64,000 bases of DNA from the NCBI RefSeq assembly GCF_001015195.1, contig NZ_LDES01000027.1, positions 1 to 64,000 of the forward strand. The letters run 5' to 3'. Source of the stretch: Sphingomonas sp. Y57. GTDB lineage: Bacteria > Pseudomonadota > Alphaproteobacteria > Sphingomonadales > Sphingomonadaceae. A model generated the notes under the pieces. It searched no databases. It saw only the letters and a list, made by a program, of their open reading frames with translations, and was not told the DNA's origin. Shown piece by piece: positions 49,994-61,117 of the stretch (position 1 is the first letter of the stretch; each line of letters starts with the position of its first letter). A program made the position numbers and the translations under genes.

Positions 49994-50419
49994 ATGGGGC
50001 AGGGCGGCAACAGCGTAGTGAACTGGACGACGTTCGGCCAGACACGCTCGCTGATCGGCAATGATTTCGCCAACATCCTCGGCCATTATCGCGACGACGC
50101 CGCAAGGTGCGTGGTGGCGGTCGAACAGGCCTATAAACTGCGCGATGCCGTGTCGATGGTGCGGCCGGCCCACACGCTGAAGGGCGATTCGCTGCAATTC
50201 GGCGGCGAGGCGCTCGGCCGTCTTGCCGAGCATATCGAGCACAGCGCCCGCCGGTGCGTCGAGGAGCACAGCGCCCCCGACAAGCTGGACGCGGAGATCA
50301 TCCGTCTGCGCCCGCTGCTGATCGAGACGCTCGCCGAGTTCGAGCGCGAGCTGACCCGCAACCAGCCTGTCCCGCTCCGTCGTCCCGCCTCTGCCGGCTT
50401 CGGCCGCAAGCAAGGCTGA
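49994..50419 (+). CDS. Orphan Hpt phosphotransfer protein
   Basis: 141 residues. The Hpt phosphorylation site is AHTLKGDSLQFGG, with the active His near residue 58, in a four-helix layout (FGQTRSLIGNDFANILGHYR, ALGRLAEHIEHSARRC, IIRLRPLLIETLAEFERELT). It passes phosphate between response-regulator receiver domains. No kinase or regulator gene is adjacent, so it is an orphan node. ATG 49994 follows GGGAAG. It converges on clpB across a perfect inverted repeat. Confidence 0.88.
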   Translation: MGQGGNSVVNWTTFGQTRSLIGNDFANILGHYRDDAARCVVAVEQAYKLRDAVSMVRPAHTLKGDSLQFGGEALGRLAEHIEHSARRCVEEHSAPDKLDAEIIRLRPLLIETLAEFERELTRNQPVPLRRPASAGFGRKQG

Positions 50420-50435
50420 GGTTCCCTCCCTACCC

Positions 50436-50523
50436 GTCACCCCGGCGGAGGCCGGGGTCTCAGGCGTGGGGAGATGAGGTCGAGGCAAGAGCCTCCCGAG
50501 ACCCCGGCCTCCGCCGGGGTGAC
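50436..50523. repeat. Perfect 26-base inverted repeat (REP pair)
   Basis: The arms 50436-50461 (starts GTCACCCCGGCGGAGG) and 50498-50523 (ends CTCCGCCGGGGTGAC) are exact reverse complements, with a 36-base loop. It lies between the convergent Hpt and clpB genes. A related half unit (GGCGGAGGTCGGAGTCTCGG) is visible near 63.82 kb after ppc. It could act as a terminator for both genes. Confidence 0.9.
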
Positions 50524-50565
50524 GGTGCGTGGGGGCAGGGCCGTCGCCGGCCCCACCCCTCACGA

Positions 50566-53145
<2,580 letters not shown>

Positions 53146-53172
53146 GCCTGATCCCTGTTCCTAATGCGCATC

Positions 53173-53200
53173 ATATGGTGTGACTTTTCTGCAACACAAG
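53173..53200 (-). promoter_or_regulatory. Candidate sigma-32 (RpoH) promoter of clpB
   Basis: On the minus strand CTTGTG (53200-53195) and CACCATAT (53180-53173) are separated by 14 bases, close to the alphaproteobacterial heat-shock pattern CTTGAA-N12/14-CCCCATAT. It lies 28 bases before the clpB start codon, a typical RpoH gene. Several other combinations are possible nearby. Confidence 0.45.
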
Positions 53201-53323
53201 TGGATCTGCTTCCCCTTTTCTTGAAGATCGGGGGACGGGACAGGGCGTATTACTGACATATTGCACCCTGTGAGACACAGGCTAGACTGCACCGCAATCC
53301 TTCCCCATCCGGAAAGTTCCTCA

Positions 53324-56227
53324 ATGCGTCGCAGCCTGTTCCGTCCCGTCGTCGCCCTGCTGTTCGCAACCGCCCTCTCCGTCCCGTCGATCGCTCCCCT
53401 GGCCCAGACCGCCGTTGCTGCCGAGCCGGCCTCGGTCGCGACGCTCGTGAAGGCGGTCGACATCCCTTACCAGGCGTTTACCCTCGACAATGGCCTCCGC
53501 GTGATCGTCCACACCGATCGCAAGGCGCCCGTCGTCGCGGTCTCGGTCTGGTATCATATCGGATCGAAGGACGAGCCTGCTGGCAAGACCGGCTTCGCCC
53601 ATCTGTTCGAGCACCTGATGTTCAACGGATCTGAGAACGCCAACGAGGATTTCTTCAAGCCGCTCGAATCGATCGGCGCGACCGACCTCAACGGCACCAC
53701 CTGGTTCGACCGGACCAATTATTTCGAGACGGTGCCGACCGGCGCGCTCGATCTCGCGCTGTTCCTCGAGTCCGACCGGATGGGCCATCTGCTCGGCGCG
53801 ATCGACAAGGCCAAGCTCGATAACCAGCGCGGCGTCGTCCAGAACGAGAAGCGCCAGGGCGACAACGAGCCCTACGGTCTGGTCGAATATGCCCAGCTCG
53901 CCGCGCTCTTTCCCGATGGCCACCCCTATCGCCACTCCACGATCGGTTCGATGGCCGATCTCGACGCCGCCAGCCTCGACGATGTGAAGAACTGGTTCAG
54001 GGCGCATTATGGCCCGAACAACGCGGTGCTCGTGCTGGCGGGCGACATCGACGCCGCGACGGCGAAGGCCAAGGTCCAGAAATGGTTCGGCGACATCCCG
54101 CGCGGACCGGAGACGGTCCGCCCTGACGTCCCGGTGCCGACGCTCAAGGCGCCGGTCGACCAGGTGATGAAGGACCGGGTGGCGCAGACCCGCATCTATC
54201 GCAACTGGGTGGTGCCCGGGGTCAATGACCCCGACCTGATCCCGCTCGACCTCGGCATGGACGTGCTCGGCGGGCTTGCCTCGTCGCGGCTCGACAATGC
54301 GATGGTCCGCAAGGCCAAGACCGCCGTTTCGGTGACCGCGAGCGTGCAGCCGTTCGAGAAGATCTCGATCGTTGAAGTCACCGCAGACGTGAAGCCGGGG
54401 ACCGATCCCAGGCTGGTCGCGAAGCAGCTCGACGATATCATCGCCGAATTCATCCGCACCGGCCCCACCGCCGACGAGGTGAAGCGGGCTGCCACCCGGC
54501 AGGTGGCTGGTGAGATCGCCGGCCTGGAAACGGTCGGCGGCTTCGCCGGCAAGGCGGTGACCCTGGCCGAGGGGGCCGTCTATTCGAACGACCCTGAAAA
54601 ATATAAGAAGGACCTCGCCGCCACTGCGGCAGCGACCCCGGCGAGCATCAAGGCCGCCCTGCAGAAATGGCTTGGCCGACCTGCCTTCCGCCTGATGGTG
54701 GAGCCGGGTGAGCGGAGCGCGTCCGACATGGCCGCGGCCGGCGGTAGCGCGGTCGGCGGACCCGGCGGCGGCATGTCGCCGCGCTACTATCGCGACCCGA
54801 AGTCCGAAGGCGGTGCCGCCGCGCCGGCCATTTCGCAGACACGCAAGCCGACGGCCGCGGTCGACCGCACCTCGCCGCCACCGGTCGAGGAGATCAAGGA
54901 CCTGACGTTCCCCGATGTCGAGCGGACCACCCTGTCGAACGGCATCAAGGTGGTGTTCGCACGGCGCACGACCGTGCCGACGGTGCGCGTCTCGGTCGCG
55001 TTTGACGCCGGCAACGCCGCCGATCCCAAGGCCAAGCTCGGCACCCAGGGGCTGATGCTGTCGCTGCTCGACGAAGGCGCCGGCAAGCTCGATTCGATCG
55101 GTATTGCCGAGGCGCAGGAACGGCTGGGCGCGCAGATCGCTTCGTCGGCAACGATGGACCGTACCAGCGTTTCGATGTTTGCCCTGAAGGCCAATCTGGC
55201 GCCGTCGCTCGACCTGCTCGCCGACATCGTCCAGCGGCCGACCTTCGCGCCGGCGGAGATCGAGCGGCTGCGCGGCCAGATTCTCGCCGGTATCGCGTCG
55301 GAGAACTCGCAGCCGCGCGGAATCGCCCGGCGGGTGCTGCCAAGCCTGCTCTACGGGAATCTCCATCCGTACGGCGTGCCGCTTTCGGGCAGTGGTACCG
55401 AGGACGGCGTGAAGGCGGTCACTCGTGCCGACCTCGTCGCCTTCCATCAGACCTGGATTCGTCCTGATAACGCCAAGATCTTTGTCACCGGCGATACCAC
55501 GCTGGACGAGTTGAAGCCGCTGCTCGAAGCGCGTTTCGGCGGCTGGACGAAGCCTGCCGCCCCGAAGGGCGAAAAGCTGTTCCGGATGGATCGCATGGCG
55601 CGCCCCGCGCGCGTCGTGCTGATCGATCGCCCCCAGAGTCCGCAGAGCTACATCATGGCCGGCCAGTTGCTGCCGACCAAGGGCGTCGACGATCCGCTCG
55701 CGCTGATCGCCGCGAACGAGGTGATCGGTGGCAGCTTCCTGTCGCGGCTCAACATGGATCTGCGTGAGAGCAAGGGATGGGCCTATGGCGCATTCAGCCA
55801 GGCGCAGACCCTGCGCGAGACCATGCCGCTCTACGTCATCGCCCCGGTCCAGACCGACCGGACCGGCGATTCGATCAAGGCGGCGCTGGCCGACATGAAG
55901 GAATTCCTGACCACCAAGGGCGTCGATGCCGAGGAGCGCGAGCGGACCATCAACGGCCAGATCCGTTCGCTGCCGGGATCGTTCGAAACGTCGAGCGACC
56001 TGCTGGGCGCTCTGGTCCAGATGGATACGCTGCAGCGGCCGGACGATTATTACGAGAAGCTGCCGGGCCGCTTCCGTGCGTTGACCGCAGCCGAGATGGA
56101 CGCGGCCGCCCGTGCCGCGATCCGGCCCGAAAGCCTGATCTGGGTGGTCGTCGGCGACGCCGCGAAGGTCGAGCCGCAGCTCAAGGACATCGGCCTGCCG
56201 GTCGAGCGCATGGTCGTCGGCAAATGA
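53324..56227 (+). CDS. Secreted M16-family zinc metallopeptidase (two-domain)
   Basis: 967 residues from ATG 53324 after signal peptide RRSLFRPVVALLFATALSVP. The inverted zinc motif HLFEH (His93, Glu96, His97) and the distal Glu in NEKRQGDNEPYG are in the first half. A second M16 half starts near residue 545 (LSNGIKVVFARRTTVPTVRV) and lacks the zinc motif, as expected of a fused pseudo-subunit pair. TYIMAGQLLPTKGVDDP-like blocks and SKGWAYGAFSQAQTLRETM lie in the C-terminal half. It likely degrades peptides in the periplasm. Confidence 0.94.
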   Translation: MRRSLFRPVVALLFATALSVPSIAPLAQTAVAAEPASVATLVKAVDIPYQAFTLDNGLRVIVHTDRKAPVVAVSVWYHIGSKDEPAGKTGFAHLFEHLMFNGSENANEDFFKPLESIGATDLNGTTWFDRTNYFETVPTGALDLALFLESDRMGHLLGAIDKAKLDNQRGVVQNEKRQGDNEPYGLVEYAQLAALFPDGHPYRHSTIGSMADLDAASLDDVKNWFRAHYGPNNAVLVLAGDIDAATAKAKVQKWFGDIPRGPETVRPDVPVPTLKAPVDQVMKDRVAQTRIYRNWVVPGVNDPDLIPLDLGMDVLGGLASSRLDNAMVRKAKTAVSVTASVQPFEKISIVEVTADVKPGTDPRLVAKQLDDIIAEFIRTGPTADEVKRAATRQVAGEIAGLETVGGFAGKAVTLAEGAVYSNDPEKYKKDLAATAAATPASIKAALQKWLGRPAFRLMVEPGERSASDMAAAGGSAVGGPGGGMSPRYYRDPKSEGGAAAPAISQTRKPTAAVDRTSPPPVEEIKDLTFPDVERTTLSNGIKVVFARRTTVPTVRVSVAFDAGNAADPKAKLGTQGLMLSLLDEGAGKLDSIGIAEAQERLGAQIASSATMDRTSVSMFALKANLAPSLDLLADIVQRPTFAPAEIERLRGQILAGIASENSQPRGIARRVLPSLLYGNLHPYGVPLSGSGTEDGVKAVTRADLVAFHQTWIRPDNAKIFVTGDTTLDELKPLLEARFGGWTKPAAPKGEKLFRMDRMARPARVVLIDRPQSPQSYIMAGQLLPTKGVDDPLALIAANEVIGGSFLSRLNMDLRESKGWAYGAFSQAQTLRETMPLYVIAPVQTDRTGDSIKAALADMKEFLTTKGVDAEERERTINGQIRSLPGSFETSSDLLGALVQMDTLQRPDDYYEKLPGRFRALTAAEMDAAARAAIRPESLIWVVVGDAAKVEPQLKDIGLPVERMVVGK

Positions 56228-56532
56228 GCGGCGCGGGGGGCGTCGAGGTCTGGGACTGCGTAACCCGCGCGCCGTTCGGCGAGCAGGCGTCGGTCTTCAC
56301 CATCGTTCGCGATGGCGACCGCTTCACCGGAAGCAACGTCGCCGAGATCGGCGAGCTGCCCGTGGTCGACGGCAGGATCGAGGGTGACCGGCTCGTCTGG
56401 AAGATGCCCACGAAGAAGCCGATGCCGATGACATTGGTCGGCAAGGCCGTGATCGAGGGCGACCGGCTGACCGGCACCGTCACCATGGGGGCCTTCGGCA
56501 AGGCCGAGATGACGGGGACGCGGCGGGGCTGA
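56224..56532 (+). CDS. Small conserved-looking beta protein, coupled to the M16 gene
   Basis: 102 residues from ATG 56224, which overlaps the peptidase stop (ATGA). The sequence is strand-rich (VFTIVRDGDRFTGSNVAEIG, VVDGRIEGDRLVWKMPTKKP, TLVGKAVIEGDRLTGTVTMG) and resembles the barrel repeat often seen in secreted hydrolase partners. No signal peptide. No function proposed; the coupling suggests co-translation with the peptidase. Confidence 0.6.
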   Translation: MSGAGGVEVWDCVTRAPFGEQASVFTIVRDGDRFTGSNVAEIGELPVVDGRIEGDRLVWKMPTKKPMPMTLVGKAVIEGDRLTGTVTMGAFGKAEMTGTRRG

Positions 56533-56578
56533 GCGGCCCGTCCCGATAGCCTCGACGTAGCCCCGAGCCGACCGGCGA

Positions 56579-57364
56579 TCAGGCGATCGTCGGGACCAGT
56601 CCACCCTCTACGCGGATCGCGGCGCCGTTGGTGACCGCGGCCAGCGGGCTGGCGAGGAAGGCAACCATTGTCGCGACCTCCTCCGCCTCGATCAGGCGCT
56701 TGATCAGCGACGACGGCCGGAACCTCTCGAAGAACTCGGCCTCGCGCTCGGATTTCGGCGCATCCTTGTTGTCGACGACCGACTGGATGAAGCCGGTGAT
56801 CCCCTCCGACCGGGTCGGCCCCGGCAGCACGGAGTTCACGGTGACGCCGCTGCCCCGCGTCTGCTCGGCCAGGCCGCGCGCGACCGCGAGCTGGGCGGTC
56901 TTGGTCATGCCGTAGTGGATCATCTCGCCCGGCGTCATCAGCCCGCTCTCGCTGGCGATGAAGATGATCCGTCCCCAGTTGCGCGCCAGCATGGCGGGGA
57001 AATAGTGCCGAGCGAGGCGGACTCCGCTCATCACGTTCACCTCGAAGAAGCGATGCCAGTCCTCGTCGCTGATCTCGGCGAAGGGTTTGGCTTCGTAGAT
57101 GCCGAGATTGTTGACGAGGATGTCGACCGTCGGCGCCGCCTCGATCAGCGTCGCGGCGCCTTGCGCGGTCGCGGCGTCGGCCCGCACCGCGCGGACCCGT
57201 CCTGCCTTGCCGACCTGCGTCGCCGCCGCATCGAGCTTAGCCTGATCGCGGCCGGAAATGGTCACCTCGGCGCCCTCGGCGGCCAGCCGCTCGGCGATCG
57301 CCAGGCCGATGCCGGCGGTCGAGCCCGTGACGAGGACAGTCTTGCCTGTGAGTTGCAGATCCAT
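56579..57364 (-). CDS. Short-chain dehydrogenase/reductase
   Basis: 261 residues. The coenzyme loop is TVLVTGSTAGIGLAIAERLA; DILVNNLGIYEAKPFAEIS, FIASESGLMTPGEMIHYG and the active Tyr-x3-Lys YGMTKTAQLAVARGLAEQ are in place. The end is FLASPLAAVTNGAAIRVEGG. A classical SDR of FabG size; the substrate is not inferable. Divergent context: the small coupled gene converges on it and the spacer to purK is unusual. Confidence 0.92.
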   Translation of the reverse strand: MDLQLTGKTVLVTGSTAGIGLAIAERLAAEGAEVTISGRDQAKLDAAATQVGKAGRVRAVRADAATAQGAATLIEAAPTVDILVNNLGIYEAKPFAEISDEDWHRFFEVNVMSGVRLARHYFPAMLARNWGRIIFIASESGLMTPGEMIHYGMTKTAQLAVARGLAEQTRGSGVTVNSVLPGPTRSEGITGFIQSVVDNKDAPKSEREAEFFERFRPSSLIKRLIEAEEVATMVAFLASPLAAVTNGAAIRVEGGLVPTIA

Positions 57365-57676
57365 GGTCGAAATCTCCCGGTCCGATGTTCGGCCCGAGAT
57401 AATCGACCCGGGCGCGGATGATTAGACCACGTGCCCGCATAGCAGAATTGATTTCAAATCACGGATGGCGACGCTCGAAAGGCGCATCGCGCGGTTGGCC
57501 GCTTCCAAGTCGGCCGAGCTTCACGCCGGTCGGCTGGTCGAAAATGCTGGCGCCGATCGACCCCGGGACGGCGAGGCCACATCCGCGCGCTGTAAGCGAG
57601 CACCAGCGGCTCCAGCTCAGGGTCTGCGCCTCGCTTGCTCGCTCGATGCGGACCTGGATGCTTGCGGGCGACGAGC
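57365..57676. other. 312-base spacer between the SDR and purK
   Basis: A frame from ATG 57465 (MATLERRIARLAASKSAE) is open for a while but loses any pattern and overlaps purK. On the other strand a frame reads QPRDAPFERRHP near its end. Neither looks like a known protein, and no hairpin stands out. It may be remains of a lost gene. Confidence 0.4.
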
Positions 57677-58744
57677 TCAGTCGAAGAACAGCTTGGTCAC
57701 ATGGCCCATCTTGCGACCGGGGCGCGCCTGGCCCTTGCCGTAGAGGTGGAGGTGCGCGGCGGGATCCGACAGGATCATGTCCCAGTCGCCCGCCTGGCTG
57801 CCGATCAGGTTACGCATCTCCACCCGCGGCGCCGCAAGCGCCGTCGAGCCGAGCGGCAGGCCGCAGATCGCGCGGATATGGTTCTCGAACTGGGAGGTGA
57901 CCGCGCCTTCGATCGTCCAGTGGCCGCTGTTGTGGACGCGCGGCGCCATCTCGTTGAACACCGGGCCTTCGGCCGTGTCGAAATATTCGATCGCCAGCAC
58001 CCCGACATAGTCGAGCTCGGCGACGATCTTCGCGGCGAGCGCCTTGGCGGCCGTGACGGTCGCCTCGGGCAGGGCCACCGGTATCGTCGACAGCGCGAGG
58101 ATGCCGTCTTCATGGACGTTGAGCACGGGATCCCAGGTCAGCGTCGCGCCGTCCGCGCCGCGCACGATCAGGATCGAGAATTCCCGCTCGAAGCTGACGA
58201 AGCCCTCGAGCACCGCGGGCTCCCAGGCGAGCGAGGCCCAGGCCTCGTCGGCGTCTGCGGCATCCTTGAGCCGTGCCTGGCCCTTGCCGTCATAGCCGAA
58301 GCGGCGCGTCTTGAGGATCGCCGGCGCGCCGATCAGCGCGACCGCGGCGTCGAGGTCCTCGCGGCCGTTCACCACCGCCCAGGGGGCGGGGCGCCCGCCG
58401 ATCGCCTGGACGAAGGCCTTTTCGGTCGCGCGGTCCTGCGCGGTCGCCAGCGCGCGCGGATGCGGGGCCAGCGGCACCCGCAGCGCTTCCAGCGGCGCGA
58501 CCGGGATATTCTCGAACTCATAGGTGACCACGTCGACGCTCTGGGCGAAGGCCTGCAGCGCATCGAGATCGTCATAGTCGCCACGCACCCAGCGCGACGA
58601 GACGTCGGCGGCCGGACCGCTGGTCTCGGGGGCGTAGATCGCGGTGCGGTAGCCGAGCTGCGCTGCCGCGATGGCGAGCATCCGGCCGAGCTGGCCGCCG
58701 CCGATGATGCCGATCGTCGAGCCGGGCTGGATCATCGCCGTCAT
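57677..58744 (-). CDS. purK: 5-(Carboxyamino)imidazole ribonucleotide synthase
   Basis: 355 residues, ATP-grasp enzyme that carboxylates AIR with bicarbonate. TIGIIGGGQLGRMLAIAAAQ starts the fold; YEFENIPVAPLEALRVPL, AILKTRRFGYDGKGQARL (Lys/Gly loop), FEREFSILIVRGADGATLTW, VFNEMAPRVHNSGHWTIEGA and TSQFENHIRAICGLPLGST follow. Works with PurE in purine synthesis. Its start is two bases after the purE stop, so the pair is an operon. Confidence 0.97.
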   Translation of the reverse strand: MTAMIQPGSTIGIIGGGQLGRMLAIAAAQLGYRTAIYAPETSGPAADVSSRWVRGDYDDLDALQAFAQSVDVVTYEFENIPVAPLEALRVPLAPHPRALATAQDRATEKAFVQAIGGRPAPWAVVNGREDLDAAVALIGAPAILKTRRFGYDGKGQARLKDAADADEAWASLAWEPAVLEGFVSFEREFSILIVRGADGATLTWDPVLNVHEDGILALSTIPVALPEATVTAAKALAAKIVAELDYVGVLAIEYFDTAEGPVFNEMAPRVHNSGHWTIEGAVTSQFENHIRAICGLPLGSTALAAPRVEMRNLIGSQAGDWDMILSDPAAHLHLYGKGQARPGRKMGHVTKLFFD

Positions 58745-58746
58745 GG

Positions 58747-59235
<489 letters not shown>

Positions 59236-59279
59236 GCGATACCCCTGGGTTCCTCCAAGTTTGCTCGGGGAGGATTCTT

Positions 59280-59966
59280 TCAGCGCTCCGACAAGTAATA
59301 ACGGTCCCGCGCGGTCAGGTCGTCGGCCAGTTCATAGACGATCGGCTGGCCGGTCGGGATCTCCAGTTCGGTGATCTCGTTGTCCGGAATGTGCGACAGA
59401 TGCTTGACCAGCGCGCGCAGCGAATTGCCGTGCGCCGAGATCACCACCCGCTTGCCTGCCTTGAGGTCGGGGGCGATCCGCTCCTCCCAATAGGGAAGGA
59501 CGCGCGCGATCGTGTCCTTCAGGCTCTCCGTGCTCGGGATCGCGATGCCGGCGTAGCGGCGGTCCTTCGACAGGTCGAACTCGCCGCCCGGCTCGAGCAC
59601 CGGCGGCGGGATGTCGAAGCTGCGCCGCCACACCTTGACCTGCGCGTCGCCATGCTTGGCAGCGGTCTCGGCCTTGTTCAGGCCGGTGAGCCCGCCATAA
59701 TGCCGCTCGTTGAGGCGCCAGTCCTTCTCTACCGGGAGCCACAACCGACCCATTGCCTCCAGCGCGATGTTGAGCGTCTTGATCGCGCGGGTCTGGAAGC
59801 TGGTGTAGCACTGATCGAAGTCGAGGCCCTTGGCCGCCATCAGCTCACCGGCCGCCTTCGCCTCGGCGATGCCCTGGTCGGTCAGGTTGACATCCCACCA
59901 GCCGGTGAAGCGGTTTTCCAGATTCCAGGCGGACTGGCCATGGCGGATCAGCACGAGCGTCGGCAT
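59280..59966 (-). CDS. gpmA: 2,3-Bisphosphoglycerate-dependent phosphoglycerate mutase
   Basis: 228 residues. [20 protein letters not shown] carries the phospho-His motif [23 protein letters not shown], [19 protein letters not shown] block and [20 protein letters not shown] give the second active His and substrate Arg. [13 protein letters not shown] is the usual end. A glycolytic enzyme, read in the same direction as purEK and possibly cotranscribed. Confidence 0.96.
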   Translation of the reverse strand: MPTLVLIRHGQSAWNLENRFTGWWDVNLTDQGIAEAKAAGELMAAKGLDFDQCYTSFQTRAIKTLNIALEAMGRLWLPVEKDWRLNERHYGGLTGLNKAETAAKHGDAQVKVWRRSFDIPPPVLEPGGEFDLSKDRRYAGIAIPSTESLKDTIARVLPYWEERIAPDLKAGKRVVISAHGNSLRALVKHLSHIPDNEITELEIPTGQPIVYELADDLTARDRYYLSER

Positions 59967-60093
59967 TATTCCCCTTTCAGAGCGACCAAAAGCGGCGGAG
60001 CGCGCCTCTTAATCGGCGGTCGCCCTTCTGTCACGCTTGCAATAGTGGAGAGCGAGGGCGAAACGCCAAAAAACGCCGTGGGAGACAATCTGC

Positions 60094-60795
60094 ATGTCGA
60101 TCATCACCAAGCCCGTTCGTTACGGCCATGGCGGCGTCACCTTCGAGGCCTATGCCGCCTGGGACGACGGCTCTTCCGCACCGCGGCCGATCGTGTTGGT
60201 CGCCGGCACATTCATGGGCCGTACCGCTTTTGAGGAGGGCAAGGCGCGCAGCCTTGCCGAACTGGGTTATGTCGGAGTGGCGATCGACCTCTACGGACTT
60301 GGCCATTGGCCGGCCGATTTCGACGGCGCGCGCGCCGCGATGGAGGGGCTCGATGCCGATCGCAGCCTGCTCAGGGAGCGGCTCCTCGCCGCGCTCGGAG
60401 CGGCGCGCGGTATCGGCGCGCCGGCCGATCCGGCGCGGGTCGCGGCAATCGGTTTCTGCTTCGGCGGCAAATGCGTGCTCGACCTCGCCCGTTCGGGCGC
60501 CGACGTCGCGGGGATCGCGAGCTTCCACGGCCTCTACGACGCTCCGCCTTTCCCGAACGGAGAGATCACGTCCAAGCTATTGGTGCTCCACGGGTGGGAC
60601 GACCCTCTCGATCCGCCGGAGATGGTCCTCGCCCTTGCGAAGGAGATGAGCGAGGCCAAGGTCGACTGGCAGCTCCACGCTTATGGCCACACCGTCCACG
60701 CTTTCACAAACCCGGCCCGGGAGGGGATGTATAGCCCCGCGGCCGATCGGCGCAGTTGGCGGGCGATGCAGGATTTCCTGGAGGAACTGTTTTGA
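60094..60795 (+). CDS. Dienelactone hydrolase-family alpha/beta hydrolase
   Basis: 233 residues. The nucleophile is Cys in VAAIGFCFGGKCVLDLARSG, Asp is in LHGWDDPLDPPEM and His is in YGHTVHAFTNPAREG, giving the Cys-Asp-His triad of dienelactone hydrolases. ELGYVGVAIDLYGLGHWP is another block. Many members of this family are general esterases, so an aromatic-degradation role is not assumed. A dispersed long inverted repeat overlaps its stop codon. Confidence 0.93.
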   Translation: MSIITKPVRYGHGGVTFEAYAAWDDGSSAPRPIVLVAGTFMGRTAFEEGKARSLAELGYVGVAIDLYGLGHWPADFDGARAAMEGLDADRSLLRERLLAALGAARGIGAPADPARVAAIGFCFGGKCVLDLARSGADVAGIASFHGLYDAPPFPNGEITSKLLVLHGWDDPLDPPEMVLALAKEMSEAKVDWQLHAYGHTVHAFTNPAREGMYSPAADRRSWRAMQDFLEELF

Positions 60796-61079
60796 TTGGC
60801 CTCAGGCGCCGGCGGTCACGTCCGTGACCTTGGCTATCCTCGCATAAGCTCGGGCGCGCGTTCGCGCTTGCAGAGCCCTGTCGGGCTCCGACGCAAAGCT
60901 CATGCGGTGGAACGGGACGCACCAGCGTCCCGCAAGGATCGAAGCCGGTCCGCGGACCGCCAGGGGGCGGTCCATAGGCGGAGATCGGCTCGCGAAGCGA
61001 GCCGTGGCGGCCGTCCGAGCTTATGCGAGGATAGCCAAGCCGGACGGATGTCCAGCGCCCCGCGCCTGGGGCCAATCAA
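60792..61079. repeat. GAGCTTATGCGAGGA long inverted repeat, complete copy 2
   Basis: Arms at 60792-60852 and 61016-61079 are inverted copies (left arm ends TCCTCGCATAAGCTCG, right arm begins CGAGCTTATGCGAGGATAGC) and both carry TTGATTGGCC or GGCCAATCAA at their outer ends. The left arm contains the stop codon of the dienelactone hydrolase gene. The centre (about 160 bases) has further short palindromes. Related to the copies near 44.9 and 48 kb. Confidence 0.9.
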
Positions 61080-61117
61080 AGGTTGACCGGGCTTTTATTG
61101 CGTCGCAGCATCCCGGC

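Noticed and set aside
53321..55447. 700-codon open frame on the minus strand opposite the M16 peptidase
   Set aside because: Arg-rich antisense frame without domains; the peptidase on the plus strand has signal peptide and zinc motif.
57465..57743. Open frame starting MATLERRIARL between the SDR and purK
   Set aside because: It overlaps the 3' end of purK on the opposite strand, has no recognisable family and no ribosome site; treated as spacer.
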